Shown here one piece after another: positions 1 to 8,464 of a stretch of DNA of 24,062 bases; position 1 is the stretch's first letter, and each line of letters begins with the position of its first letter. A program made the position numbers and the translations under genes. This DNA comes from JAZRUY01 sp045598845 (lineage in GTDB: Bacteria; Verrucomicrobiota; Lentisphaeria; Victivallales; Victivallaceae), in contig JAZRUY010000031.1 in assembly GCA_045598845.1 (NCBI GenBank), forward strand, positions 1-24,062, given 5' to 3'. The notes beneath the pieces were generated by a model. The model saw only the letters and a list, made by a program, of their open reading frames with translations. It was not told where the DNA came from and made no database searches.

Positions 1-1
1 G

Positions 2-28
2 GAGGAATACCGCAAGTACATCGGATAA
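2..28 (+). CDS. C-terminal end of a plus-strand gene (partial)
   Basis: Only the last eight codons would be inside the window, reading EEYRKYIG and then TAA. The frame is supported only by plausible codon use and by the terminator hairpin that starts about 33 nt after the stop. Another forward frame stays open slightly longer, so the reading frame is not certain. No function can be given. Confidence 0.35.
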   Translation, partial: EEYRKYIG

Positions 29-60
29 CCGGTTTTACAAAGTTTCATCGGTTTATAAAT

Positions 61-87
61 AAAATGCGGCGGATAGCGCCGCATTTT
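61..87. terminator. Bidirectional Rho-independent terminator
   Basis: A perfect stem of ATGCGGCG (64-71) and CGCCGCAT (77-84) encloses a 5-nt loop. It is flanked by A residues on the left and T residues on the right, so the stem extends and a U-tract is available on both strands. It lies between the plus-strand fragment ending at 28 and the minus-strand gene ending at 120 and can serve both. Confidence 0.85.
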
Positions 88-119
88 TGCTTTGATTAAA
101 TTCCCGGAACTTATTTAAC

Positions 120-1250
120 TTAATTCAGAAATTTATCCATAGCCTCCAAAAGGTTTTCCGGCTCCCCCTGCAGATGCATGGTGGTGTGAATATGGCTTAT
201 CCGTTCTCCGGGAGCAAGAAAGGCGGCAGGGGAACTGCTTTCCAGTTCGAAGAATTTGCCCAGCTGTTCTCCGGTGGGATTGGGGCCGTCATTGTAGGCG
301 TTCAAGGCATCGCCGCGGAACGGATCTTCCTGCATTTCCCAGGCGGCATTGACAAAATCCGCATATTCTGATTCCGGCCGTGAACAACGCACCAGCGTCA
401 GACCGCGGTTGACCGTGTCGATGCCGGCGAGTTTCCATTTAGCCGCATTCGGCGGAATTCCGATTTTCCCCCGGTAATTTCCGTCGGCAGTCAATTCAAC
501 CCGCTTTTTTTCGTTATCCGTACGCAGCCTGTCCGGCGGAATTGAACCGAAATAATCGCTTTTGACATGCAGGCTGCCCGCGTCATCCGGCGTCAGCGGC
601 GCAATCGCCCGGCAACCGTCTCCGGCATTGAACATCCCGAGTACCCAGAGAGACAAAGCCCCGTTTTCGCGGGTCCACGGCTCGTCACCGTTGTTGTAAA
701 GCGTATTGACGGTGGTTATTCCGCCAGCTTGCAGACCGCTGTCATCCGCCGCTCCGCCGGCCGCCATGCGCAGTTCTTCCCGGTTGAGCACGGTGATTTC
801 TCTGGTCAACAGCACTTTTTTTATTTGGCCGCAATAGGTGGGCAGTTCACATTCGGTGAAATATATCGCTTTACGCCCGGCATATTCAGGAGGAACTTCA
901 AGAGGCTGCCATGCCGCGGTGTCGAATACCTCCGGTACCTGCCAGTTGTCGAAAGTGAACGGTTTGCCGGGCTGAAAATAGGGGGAAAACTGGCCGCCTT
1001 CCGGCCCGAGCCACAAGCGGTCTTCCCCCCCGTAGGGAGTTATGTGCGGAAGTTTCGCGCCTCCGGATTCCAGCAGCGGACGGTTTAACCACCCGAAACT
1101 GTAACCGTCCGCGCCGGCGCAGGAGGCGGTCAGCACGCGGGCGTTGAGACGTCCGGAAACCGCGGCGAAAGTATTCCCGCCGTCGCTGAGTATTTCCGTT
1201 TGCACCCCGCTTCGTTTCAAAAAATCCGAATCTTCACTGAATGTAGCCAT
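120..1250 (-). CDS. DUF6786-like protein, possible mutarotase-like beta-sandwich
   Basis: This 376-residue protein has no signal peptide or membrane segment and is probably cytoplasmic. Motifs resemble, from memory, the uncharacterised DUF6786 family: GGEDRLWLGPEGGQFS (74-89), a WEMQEDPFRGDALNAYNDGP block (304-323) and a C-terminal FELESSSPAAFLAPGE followed by HIHTTMHL (334-360). The alternating hydrophobic and polar pattern and the Glu/His-rich C-terminus fit a galactose-mutarotase-like sugar-binding beta-sandwich, but no enzymatic role is established. The start ATG at 1248-1250 has a GGAG about 7 nt upstream. It follows the ADP-ribosylglycohydrolase-family gene by 27 nt on the same strand, so the two are probably co-transcribed and may act on the same sugar- or ribose-containing substrate (inference). 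The terminator at 61-87 closes the unit. Confidence 0.75.
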   Translation of the reverse strand: MATFSEDSDFLKRSGVQTEILSDGGNTFAAVSGRLNARVLTASCAGADGYSFGWLNRPLLESGGAKLPHITPYGGEDRLWLGPEGGQFSPYFQPGKPFTFDNWQVPEVFDTAAWQPLEVPPEYAGRKAIYFTECELPTYCGQIKKVLLTREITVLNREELRMAAGGAADDSGLQAGGITTVNTLYNNGDEPWTRENGALSLWVLGMFNAGDGCRAIAPLTPDDAGSLHVKSDYFGSIPPDRLRTDNEKKRVELTADGNYRGKIGIPPNAAKWKLAGIDTVNRGLTLVRCSRPESEYADFVNAAWEMQEDPFRGDALNAYNDGPNPTGEQLGKFFELESSSPAAFLAPGERISHIHTTMHLQGEPENLLEAMDKFLN

Positions 1251-1277
1251 GATTTTATCTCCGTAATCCGATAATTA

Positions 1278-2714
1278 TTAAAGCACGGCATCCGGAATCC
1301 ACTGCATGGTTTCCGCATCGGCCACCCCGATCACCCATTCGATTTTGCGTCCGGCCGGCTGACGTTGCAGACGGGCTTCCAGCTGATGGACTCCGGCGGC
1401 GAGTTCCATAAAAGCGAGCTGATGCCACGGCGCGCGGTGAAAACTTGGCGCCATGGTTCCCATTTCGCGTTTGAACGCCGGCGCTCCGTCCACCGAAATT
1501 TCACTTTGAGCGCAAGTGTTGAACATCACCGCATAGCGGCCGGTGCGGTCGATCTTGAATTGAAACCGCAGGACCAGTTCGGTGCGCTTGGGCAGATCCC
1601 CCGGCCAAAAAGCGCGGGTTCCGTCGAATTCCACTTCCGTGTCCGGTTCCCCCGCTTCGGTGGAAGGATGCATGAAATCGTAGAATCTGGTAGTGTACAG
1701 CGCATGCGCCGGACGCTTGATGAAAGACTCCGCCGGTTTGGGCTCCACACGGATTTTTTTGCTCATTCCGCATAGCATATCGGCAAACGCATCCAGATCC
1801 GGAGGCGGATTGAGCCCGGTAATCTCGCGGCTGAGCACCAGTGATTTGCCGATCGGTTTGAGCCATTTTTCCGGGATGTCGTCCGGGTGCAGCAGCCCCA
1901 TGATCGCCCCGACGGTGGCTCCGGTGCAGTCGCTGTCTTCCCCGAATCCCACCGCATGACAGATACTGCGGGAAAAATCTCCGTCGCCAAGCAGCAATGC
2001 GGCGGTAATGATGGCCAGATTGATTTTTACATCGGTAAAATTGTCGCTGCGGTATTTCCCGGTGATTTTTTCGAAAAGATATTGGAAATCAGGTTTTTCG
2101 TCATACCAGCGTACCGCGTCATCTATGGCTGCGCCGAGTTTCAGTCCGTCCGGGATGAATTTACGTCCCGCCGCGACAATTTTGCGTATGTCCCGCTCGG
2201 AAAAAGCGGCGGATTCCATGGCGGCAAGGAATACCTCCGCATACAGACCGTCCCCGTCATGGTCAACGCAGGCATCCTCGTATGCCATCGCCGCCGCTTT
2301 TTCCGGATTGCCGGGAGCCAGACAGGCCCAGATTTCCGAGCGGATGGCGCATCCCATTCCATCGGTGAAATAATTGTCGTAACTGCCGCTGAACGGCGGC
2401 ATAATCCCGTTTTTCAGATTGCGGATGGCTACCGCGTACTCGTCCCACGGAAAACCGATATGATTCAGCCATGCTCCGGTGAATAAATCCGCATTGACCA
2501 CCGGTTCCGGCATATCGCGCAGCCGGCAGGCCCATACAACCTGCAAATCCAGATCATCGTTGGGGACCATGCCCTGCGGCACCGGATCATAATAATCCAG
2601 ATAGGTCGGTCCGGGATAACCTTCCAGCGGCGCTCCCAGAGTGCCGCCGACGGCTTTACCGATGAAACAGCCGAGAACCTGACGCCGGTAAGAGTTGAAA
2701 TTTAAATCCATCAT
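1278..2714 (-). CDS. ADP-ribosylglycohydrolase family protein with C-terminal beta-rich domain
   Basis: A 478-residue protein. Residues 8-290 show the all-alpha ADP-ribosylglycohydrolase fold (PF03747). The N-terminal GCFIGKAVGGTLGAPLEG is typical, NDDLDLQ (52-58) is at the place of the first metal-binding acidic motif, HDGDGLYAE (152-160) follows, and GEDSDCTGATVGAIMG (258-273) is the second metal motif. Residues 340-478 are an added beta-rich domain with aromatic residues, resembling a PA14- or CBM-like sandwich; that assignment is inference. Family members hydrolyse ADP-ribose or related N-glycosidic bonds with Mg2+, and many in this subfamily have unknown substrates. Tandem ATGs occur at the start; the first (2712-2714) has GGAG 5 nt upstream. 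It is first in a two-gene minus-strand unit with the DUF6786-like gene. Confidence 0.85.
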   Translation of the reverse strand: MMDLNFNSYRRQVLGCFIGKAVGGTLGAPLEGYPGPTYLDYYDPVPQGMVPNDDLDLQVVWACRLRDMPEPVVNADLFTGAWLNHIGFPWDEYAVAIRNLKNGIMPPFSGSYDNYFTDGMGCAIRSEIWACLAPGNPEKAAAMAYEDACVDHDGDGLYAEVFLAAMESAAFSERDIRKIVAAGRKFIPDGLKLGAAIDDAVRWYDEKPDFQYLFEKITGKYRSDNFTDVKINLAIITAALLLGDGDFSRSICHAVGFGEDSDCTGATVGAIMGLLHPDDIPEKWLKPIGKSLVLSREITGLNPPPDLDAFADMLCGMSKKIRVEPKPAESFIKRPAHALYTTRFYDFMHPSTEAGEPDTEVEFDGTRAFWPGDLPKRTELVLRFQFKIDRTGRYAVMFNTCAQSEISVDGAPAFKREMGTMAPSFHRAPWHQLAFMELAAGVHQLEARLQRQPAGRKIEWVIGVADAETMQWIPDAVL

Positions 2715-2823
2715 CTTTACTCCTGCAGTTAATTAAAAGCGCGGCCGCCCGGATACTCCATGCGGCTGACGACCGTCCGGGTTAACATAATCCGGCAAAC
2801 TGGAAAAATCATCACCGGGCAGT

Positions 2824-2855
2824 AAAAAAAAGCGCCGGGTTTTACCGCGGCGCTT
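2824..2855 (-). terminator. Rho-independent terminator of pnp
   Basis: On the minus strand the stem AAGCGCCG / CGGCGCTT (plus-strand 2830-2837 and 2848-2855), with a 10-nt loop, is followed by an uninterrupted run of T (plus-strand A residues 2824-2829). It starts 25 nt after the pnp stop codon. Confidence 0.88.
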
Positions 2856-2880
2856 CTGTTCAGCGATTTTGCGGACGGAT

Positions 2881-4995
2881 TTATTCGCCCATTTCCGCCA
2901 GCGCCGCTTTGCGGCTCAGGCTGATTTTGCCGTTGGCGGGATCGATATCCATAACCTTGACGGACACATAGTCTCCTTCTTTGCAGATATCGGTGACTTT
3001 GCCGACCCGGTAATCCGCCAAAGCGGAGATATGCAGCAAGCCTTCCACTCCCGGCATGATTTCCACAAAAGCGCCGAAATCGCGTACGGTAACTACTTTG
3101 CCGCGGTAGATCTTGCCTACTTCAGGCTCGGCGGTGCAGCCGTTGACGCGCTCGATAGCGGCATCCAGATGCGCTTTGTCGGCGGCCATGATTTTGACAG
3201 TGCCGTCTTCCTCGATATCGATGGTGGTACAGGTCTCCTCGGTGATAGCGCGGATATTCTTTCCGCCGGGACCTATAAGCGCCCCGATCTTCTCCGGATT
3301 TATTTTCACCACTTCCAGCCGCGGCGCGCGGGGAGAAATCTCGGCGCGCGGAGCGGCGATGCAGTTTTCGATCACATCCAGAATTTTCATTCTGGCAATC
3401 CGGTCGCGTTCCATGCCTTCGCAGAGCAGGTCAATCGGAATGCCGGGCAACTTGAGGTCGAGCTGGAAGCCGGTGATCCCGGTACGGGTACCGCAGACTT
3501 TGAAGTCCATGTCGCCGAAGTGGTCTTCCGCGCCGATGATATCGGTGAGCAGCAGCCGCTCTCCGTTTTCACCGGTTACCAGACCGCAGGAAATACCGGC
3601 CACCGGAGCGGTGATCGGCACTCCCGCCGCCATCAGCGCCAAAGTCGCGCCGCAGACGGAGGCCATGGAAGTCGAACCGTTGGAGCTCATGATTTCCGAA
3701 ACGCAGCGGATGACATACGGAAAATCTTTGGGAATTACCTTGCTGACCGAACGTTCGGCGAGGTTCCCGTGTCCGATTTCGCGGCGTCCCGGTCCGGTGA
3801 TGCGTCCGACTTCTCCAACCGAGAAGTTCGGGAAATTGTAATGCAGGTAAAAACGCTTTTTGGAAAGTCCGCTTTCACTGGTGAGATCATCGTACTCCTG
3901 AGCATCCTTTTCGTTGCCGAGGGTGGCAAGCACCAGCGCCTGGGTTTCGCCGCGGGAGAACAATGCGCTGCCGTGCACTACCGGGAGCACATCAACCTCG
4001 GCGGAAAGCGGACGGATTTCCGTAATGTCGCGCCCGTCGGCGCGGAAATGCTTGGTCAGGATCAGATTGCGGGTGTTGGTGCGCACATAATCATCGAACC
4101 CGAGCATCGTCATCTGCGCGTATTCCTGATCGCTCATCGCGGCGAACTGTTCGCGCATAGCCGCTCTGGCTTCTTCTCTCAAAGCGTCCAGCGCAACGGA
4201 ACGCTCTTCTTTGCCGGGGATGGTGCAGGCCGCCTCGATGCGGTCGTCGCAAATTCTGCGGATAGAGGCTTTCATCTCCTCCGGCACCAGATAGTATTTA
4301 TACTCTTTCTTCGCGCGTCCGGCTTTGGCCGCCAGCGCGATCTGCGCTTCGCACTGCTTTTTGACCGCTTCGTTGGCGGCGTACATCGCTTCCTTCATCT
4401 GCTGTTCGCTGACGAATTCGGCTTCGCCTTCGATCATGATAACCTGATCCGGCCGTCCGGCGTAAATCAGCTCGAGTTTGCTCTTCTCCATCTGGGCGCG
4501 GGTGGGATTGATCACATACTTCCCGTCGATAAGCCCCACGCGCACCGCTCCTATCGGACCGTTGAACGGCAGATCAGAGAGCATCAGCGATGCGGAGGCT
4601 CCGACCATCGCCAGCACATCCGCTTCATTTTCGCCGTCGGCGCTGAGCAGGGTGCAGCATACTTGAACTTCATTGAAAAAGCCTTCCGGAAACAGCGGGC
4701 GGATCGGCCGGTCGATCATGCGGCAAGTGAGAATTTCCTTGGTGGACGGCTTGCCTTCGCGCTTAATATATCCGCCGGGAAATTTTCCGGCGGCCGCATA
4801 CTTTTCGCGGTAATCGACCTGAAGAGGAAAGAAATCCGCGAAATCACGGGGAGCGCCGCTGCATGCGGTAACCAGTACGATTGTGTCACCCAGCCGCACC
4901 GTGCAGGCGCCGTTGGCCAGTTTAGCTACTTTCCCGGTGGCGATTTCCATCTGCCGGTTTTCGGTGAACTCGAAATTGATTTTTTCTTCTGCCAT
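2881..4995 (-). CDS. pnp: Polyribonucleotide nucleotidyltransferase (PNPase)
   Basis: This 3'-5' phosphorolytic exoribonuclease degrades RNA to nucleoside diphosphates in the cytoplasm as a homotrimer. The 704-residue length is usual for the family. Visible in order are: the first RNase PH domain (about 10-145), an all-helical linker (about 235-300), the second RNase PH domain (about 315-545) with FFRR-type loop residues and the catalytic GDMDFK (494-499, two aspartates), a KH domain with GPGG (575-578) and an S1 domain (about 626-695) with DFGAFVEI. The open frame extends upstream to 5088, but MAEEKINFEF at 4995 matches the usual N-terminus and has AAGGA about 12 nt upstream. No rpsO lies immediately upstream, unlike many bacteria. 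A strong terminator follows. Confidence 0.97.
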   Translation of the reverse strand: MAEEKINFEFTENRQMEIATGKVAKLANGACTVRLGDTIVLVTACSGAPRDFADFFPLQVDYREKYAAAGKFPGGYIKREGKPSTKEILTCRMIDRPIRPLFPEGFFNEVQVCCTLLSADGENEADVLAMVGASASLMLSDLPFNGPIGAVRVGLIDGKYVINPTRAQMEKSKLELIYAGRPDQVIMIEGEAEFVSEQQMKEAMYAANEAVKKQCEAQIALAAKAGRAKKEYKYYLVPEEMKASIRRICDDRIEAACTIPGKEERSVALDALREEARAAMREQFAAMSDQEYAQMTMLGFDDYVRTNTRNLILTKHFRADGRDITEIRPLSAEVDVLPVVHGSALFSRGETQALVLATLGNEKDAQEYDDLTSESGLSKKRFYLHYNFPNFSVGEVGRITGPGRREIGHGNLAERSVSKVIPKDFPYVIRCVSEIMSSNGSTSMASVCGATLALMAAGVPITAPVAGISCGLVTGENGERLLLTDIIGAEDHFGDMDFKVCGTRTGITGFQLDLKLPGIPIDLLCEGMERDRIARMKILDVIENCIAAPRAEISPRAPRLEVVKINPEKIGALIGPGGKNIRAITEETCTTIDIEEDGTVKIMAADKAHLDAAIERVNGCTAEPEVGKIYRGKVVTVRDFGAFVEIMPGVEGLLHISALADYRVGKVTDICKEGDYVSVKVMDIDPANGKISLSRKAALAEMGE

Positions 4996-5119
4996 TTTCG
5001 GTATTCGTCCTTTCTTATACCTTTGCGGGTTACGAAAATGTTTTTTTACCGGAACGTTTACGGAACGGCGTTTCACATTTCCACGCATTGCACCACCGCT
5101 GCCGCGGCGGAACCCGCCG

Positions 5120-5211
5120 GCGGAATCCCGTTGTCAGACTCCTGCATGAGCAAGGGGCTGATAACGCTGAATTCCACCGCTGTGCGGAATATGAAACGCG
5201 GAATCCCGTTG
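5120..5211. repeat. 14-bp direct repeat in the pnp leader
   Basis: GCGGAATCCCGTTG occurs at 5120-5133 and again, identical, at 5198-5211, 78 bp apart. Both copies lie in the predicted untranslated leader of pnp. The function is unknown. Confidence 0.6.
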
Positions 5212-5232
5212 CCGGTTTGCCTAAATATATTA

Positions 5233-5261
5233 AATATATAATATTATCCGCCATAAAGCAA
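5233..5261 (-). promoter_or_regulatory. Predicted sigma70-type promoter for pnp
   Basis: On the minus strand TTGCTT (5261-5256) is followed, after 17 bp, by TATATT (5238-5233) in an AT-rich stretch. A start near 5226 would give a leader of about 230 nt before the pnp ATG at 4995. Confidence 0.5.
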
Positions 5262-5282
5262 GCGGAAAGCGGCGGCGCCGAT

Positions 5283-5310
5283 TTGACAAAAGCGCCCGGA
5301 AGGATATTTT
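5283..5310 (+). promoter_or_regulatory. Predicted promoter of the flippase-glycosyltransferase operon
   Basis: TTGACA (5283-5288) is separated by 16 bp from TATTTT (5305-5310). The expected transcription start near 5317 lies about 27 nt upstream of the GTG start at 5344, which has GGAG at 5332-5335. Confidence 0.55.
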
Positions 5311-5343
5311 ATCTTCATTAACATAAATGGCGGAGAAAGAATT

Positions 5344-6675
5344 GTGCCGGTTCTGCTGAAGAATCTTTTCGGTTTTATTCCGCGCGGGATGCTGCGTTAC
5401 GGCGCTAACTCTGTCTGGCTGCTGGCCGAAAAGGCGGTGCGTCTGCTGGTCGGTTTTACAGTAGGGGTATATGTCGCCCGCAGTCTGGGGGCGGCCGATT
5501 ACGGGAAATTGAATTTCGCCGTCAGCATTGCTGCCATGGCCGGGGTTTTCGCCGATGCGGGGCTGGATTCGGTGCTTATCCGCGATCTGGCCGCGCGTCC
5601 GGATGATACGTCCGTTCTGCTTAAAACCGGTTTTTTAATTAAATGCGGCGGTTTTCTGGTCACTGCCGCGCTGACGTTTTTTCTGATTTTCACCGTATCC
5701 GGCGCGGCCGGATGCGCGGTTCTGATTTCAGCGGTACTGGCAGGATATGCGTTCCGCCCGCTGACTGTGTTCGAATTGTATTTCCGCGCCCGGGTAATGG
5801 GTAAATATTCGGCGCTGTCCCAGATAGCTGCCGTGCTTGCGGTCTCGCTGTTGCGGATCGTTTTGGTGCTTGCCGGAGCGGATTTGCTGTTTTTCGCTTT
5901 TTCCGAAGCGCTGATTCAGGCTCTCTGCGGTTTGATGTACTGGTTTTTCTTTTTGCGTACCGCCCGTGCCGTAACCGGAGGAAAAACCGGCGGCGGTGCC
6001 GCGGAAATGCTCCGGATGGTTTCGGATGCTTTGCCTTTTCTGCTTTCGGCCTGTGCGGTCACTGTATACATGCGGATAGACCAGGTCATGGTCGGCAGTA
6101 TGCTTGGAGAGGCGGAAGTCGGCTGCTATGCCGTCGCGGTGCGATGGGTGGAGCTGCTGTATTTTATCCCCTCGGTCATAGGAATGTCCTTTCTGCCAGC
6201 GCTGGTGAATACTGCGGAAAACCGGTCAGTTTATGCGGCCAGGCTGGATAAACTGTTCGCACTGATGTTTTATGCCGCGCTGGTTTGCGTGGCGGCGCTG
6301 TTTTTCTGCGCTCCGCTGATTTCAGGTTTATACGGGCCGCAGTTCGCCGGCAGCATTACCGTTATGCGTATATACGCTTTGGTGCTGCTGTTCATTTTCA
6401 CCGGGGCGCCGATGAGTTCATGGATTGTGGTGGAGAATTTGCAGCGCTACTATCTTCTGCTCACCGTGCTCAACGCTTTGTTCAATATCGCTTTCAACTG
6501 GATTTTTATCCGCCGTTTCGGGGTGACCGGAGCGGCCTGGGCTACCTTGGCCACCTATTGCGCCGGTTATGCGGTTATGCTGGCGCTACCGGCGCTCCGC
6601 CCGATGGCGATAAGGCGGATAACGGCGCCTTTCCGCCGGGATTCGTTCCGTTTGGACAATATTTCCGCGGGGTGA
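5344..6675 (+). CDS. Oligosaccharide flippase, Wzx/MOP superfamily
   Basis: A polytopic inner-membrane protein of 443 residues with about 12 hydrophobic segments across its length. The N-terminal stretch around residues 44-83 (VARSLGAADYGKLNFAVS, then GVFADAGLDSVLIRDLA) is characteristic of polysaccharide-biosynthesis flippases (PF01943/PF13440), which move undecaprenyl-pyrophosphate-linked oligosaccharides to the periplasmic face. The start is GTG at 5344 with GGAG 8 nt upstream; no ATG lies nearby. It is the first gene of a four-gene operon, and the next gene begins 2 nt after its TGA. The context (three glycosyltransferases) fits translocation of an O-antigen-like or exopolysaccharide repeat unit. 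The exact substrate cannot be told from sequence. Confidence 0.92.
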   Translation: MPVLLKNLFGFIPRGMLRYGANSVWLLAEKAVRLLVGFTVGVYVARSLGAADYGKLNFAVSIAAMAGVFADAGLDSVLIRDLAARPDDTSVLLKTGFLIKCGGFLVTAALTFFLIFTVSGAAGCAVLISAVLAGYAFRPLTVFELYFRARVMGKYSALSQIAAVLAVSLLRIVLVLAGADLLFFAFSEALIQALCGLMYWFFFLRTARAVTGGKTGGGAAEMLRMVSDALPFLLSACAVTVYMRIDQVMVGSMLGEAEVGCYAVAVRWVELLYFIPSVIGMSFLPALVNTAENRSVYAARLDKLFALMFYAALVCVAALFFCAPLISGLYGPQFAGSITVMRIYALVLLFIFTGAPMSSWIVVENLQRYYLLLTVLNALFNIAFNWIFIRRFGVTGAAWATLATYCAGYAVMLALPALRPMAIRRITAPFRRDSFRLDNISAG

Positions 6676-6677
6676 GC

Positions 6678-7550
6678 ATGGTTCCGCTGGATATCATAAT
6701 CGTAACTTATAACGCGGTTAAATACGAGGAACTGTGTTTTCATCCTCTGGCATCGCTGCCTGACGGCTGGAGGGTTATTGCGGTGGACAACGGTTCCTCC
6801 GACGGTACCGCCGCTATGCTGCGCGGTAAATATCCGGATTTCACGGTAATAGAAAACGGAAAGAATCTGGGGTTCGGTCCGGCGAACAACATCGGCATGC
6901 GGATGGCTCTTGACCGCGGCGCCGCCGCTTTTCTGTTGAATCAGGATGCCGGGATTGATGTTGATGCTCTGCTTGAATTGATGCGGATTATGGCCGTCCA
7001 TCCGGAATGCGGAATAATTTCACCGGTGCATATGCAGGGAAACGGGAAAATTTTAGATTCCGGATTCGCCGTTTACAATTCGGAATGTTTCTGCCCCGGT
7101 TTTGCCGCTGATTTTCAAACCGGCCGGCTGCGGGAATTATATTATTCCACCCGTGGCAACGCCGCCGCCTGGCTGATCACTCCGGAGGCCCTGCGGCGGG
7201 CAGGCGGTTTTAATCCTTTATTCCGTCACTGCGGCGAAGATGATGATCTCCGCAACCGGATATTTTGCCGCGGATTGAAATTGGGAGTGGCCGGCCGGGT
7301 TTATGCACGGCACGCGCGGGAGGGCAGAAAACCCGCGTCCGGTTTTCTTGCCGCATATCTGGCGGATATGCTTAATCCCGGGCAGGGAAGTTTTTTCCGT
7401 TTTAAGGCATTCGCACATGCCTTGAAAAGATTTGACAAAGAAGTTTTTTCCGCTTTGCTTTTTTGCTGGAACAACCGTGTTCTGATCAAACGCTGCCGCC
7501 GGATGTCGCGTGCCGACGCCCCGTTGTTTCTGGAGGAATGTCCGCGATGA
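6678..7550 (+). CDS. Glycosyltransferase family 2, rhamnosyltransferase-like
   Basis: A cytoplasmic GT-A fold inverting glycosyltransferase of 290 residues. It shows LDIIIVTYN at the N-terminus, VDNGSSDGT (36-44) for the nucleotide-sugar, NQDAGID (88-94) at the DXD position, and GEDDDLRNR (186-194), whose acidic residues include the expected catalytic base. The layout resembles RfbN/WbbL-type rhamnosyltransferases, but donor and acceptor are not determinable. The frame is open far upstream inside the flippase gene. ATG at 6678 is chosen because it puts the conserved LDIIIVTYN at the N-terminus and GGGGTGA precedes it. It lies 2 nt after the flippase stop and overlaps the next gene by 4 nt (ATGA), so translation is probably coupled. 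Confidence 0.92.
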   Translation: MVPLDIIIVTYNAVKYEELCFHPLASLPDGWRVIAVDNGSSDGTAAMLRGKYPDFTVIENGKNLGFGPANNIGMRMALDRGAAAFLLNQDAGIDVDALLELMRIMAVHPECGIISPVHMQGNGKILDSGFAVYNSECFCPGFAADFQTGRLRELYYSTRGNAAAWLITPEALRRAGGFNPLFRHCGEDDDLRNRIFCRGLKLGVAGRVYARHAREGRKPASGFLAAYLADMLNPGQGSFFRFKAFAHALKRFDKEVFSALLFCWNNRVLIKRCRRMSRADAPLFLEECPR

Positions 7551-8464
7551 ATCCCGCTCCTGTCGCATTGTTCGTTTACCGCCGTCCGGCGCATTTGCGC
7601 CGTACTTTGGAAGCTCTTGCCCGTAACCGCGGCGCGTCTGAAAGCCGGCTGGTGATATTTTCCGACGGGGCGCGGCCGGGGGATGAGGAGGATGTCGCCG
7701 AGGTCCGGCGGATTTGCGCCGGAGTTTCCGGATTCGCCGCCTCGGAACTGCGTTGTTCCGGACAGAACCGCGGATTGTCGGCCAGTGTGATATCCGGGGT
7801 AACGGAAATGCTGAATGAATCCGGCCGGGTGATAGTGCTGGAGGACGATATGGAAACCGCTCCAGGTTTTTTATCATTCATGAACAAAGCGCTGGAACGT
7901 TTCGCCTCCATGCCTGAAATCGGCGCAGTGCACGCTTTTTTGCCGGATCCTCCCGGTGAGTTGTCCCGCACCTGTCTTTTCCCGGGGGCGGACTGCTGGG
8001 GGTGGGGCACCTGGCAAGACCGCTGGAAATTGTTCAATCCGGACGGTTCTGAACTGCTGGCTGAACTGCGGCGGCGCAAACTGGAACGGCAGTTCGATTT
8101 CGATAACAGTTTCCCGTTTACCGCCATGCTGGCGGATGCCGCTTCCGGCAAGATAGAATCCTGGGCTATCCGCTGGAAAGCGTCGCTGTTTCTGGCCGGC
8201 AAACATATGCTGCAGAGCAGATTGCCGCTGGTGCGCAATATCGGATTGGACGGCAGCGCGTCGCATACTCCGTCTCCGGCTGAACGCAGGATGCCTGAGC
8301 AGCGGCTTGCATTGGAAGACGCGGATATCCCGGTATGCCCGGAAACGGCGTCTCCGGAGGATTATGCCGCCATGAAACGCGCCTGGCGTTCCAGACGCCC
8401 CGGATTCTGGACGAGAGTAAAAGGCAAAATGATCTACGAATTCAGAAAGCGGTTCAAACAGTGA
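7547..8464 (+). CDS. GT-A-like glycosyltransferase (EDD motif, GNT-I/GT2-like)
   Basis: A protein of 305 residues beginning PVALFVYRRPAHLRRTLEAL, a common opening for GT2/GNT-I-like sugar transferases. FSDG (38-41) and LEDDM (98-102) stand where the nucleotide-sugar and metal-binding motifs are expected. A tryptophan-rich GADCWGWGTWQDRW (147-160) follows, as in related family members. The C-terminus is basic (KGKMIYEFRKRFKQ), which could favour membrane association. ATG 7547 is preferred: GGAGG lies 10 nt upstream and it gives the ATGA overlap with the preceding gene. An in-frame ATG at 7538 sits too close to the ribosome-binding site. It ends in a GTGA overlap with the GT4 gene, third in the operon. 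The sugar is unknown. Confidence 0.85.
   Translation: MNPAPVALFVYRRPAHLRRTLEALARNRGASESRLVIFSDGARPGDEEDVAEVRRICAGVSGFAASELRCSGQNRGLSASVISGVTEMLNESGRVIVLEDDMETAPGFLSFMNKALERFASMPEIGAVHAFLPDPPGELSRTCLFPGADCWGWGTWQDRWKLFNPDGSELLAELRRRKLERQFDFDNSFPFTAMLADAASGKIESWAIRWKASLFLAGKHMLQSRLPLVRNIGLDGSASHTPSPAERRMPEQRLALEDADIPVCPETASPEDYAAMKRAWRSRRPGFWTRVKGKMIYEFRKRFKQ

Larger units (their letters stand above)
4996..5343. other. Divergent intergenic region between pnp and the glycan operon
   Basis: This 348-bp stretch has no convincing gene. It holds the predicted pnp promoter (minus strand, 5233-5261), the predicted flippase promoter (plus strand, 5283-5310), an AT-rich core at 5222-5247, and a GC-rich pnp leader of about 230 nt. 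The leader contains a small hairpin (CGGCGG at 5105-5110 with CCGCCG at 5114-5119) and a 14-bp direct repeat (5120-5133 and 5198-5211). In-frame codons upstream of the pnp start lack conservation with PNPase and look non-coding. Confidence 0.6.

Noticed and set aside
1887..2486. A 199-codon plus-strand frame opposite the ADP-ribosylglycohydrolase gene
   Set aside because: The opposite strand carries the conserved metal motifs; this frame shows none and has no ribosome-binding site.
4996..5088. A 31-residue N-terminal extension of PNPase
   Set aside because: PNPases normally start just before the FEF strand; the extension is Arg/Lys-rich without homology, and a ribosome-binding site precedes 4995.
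2869..5241. A 790-codon plus-strand open frame opposite pnp
   Set aside because: It is exactly antisense to a fully conserved PNPase, has no recognisable motif and is His/Phe/Arg-rich as expected from reversed GC-biased codons.
6285..6677. N-terminal extension of the GT2 gene into the flippase gene
   Set aside because: The extension overlaps real flippase coding sequence in another frame, and the conserved GT2 N-terminus begins at the ATG at 6678.
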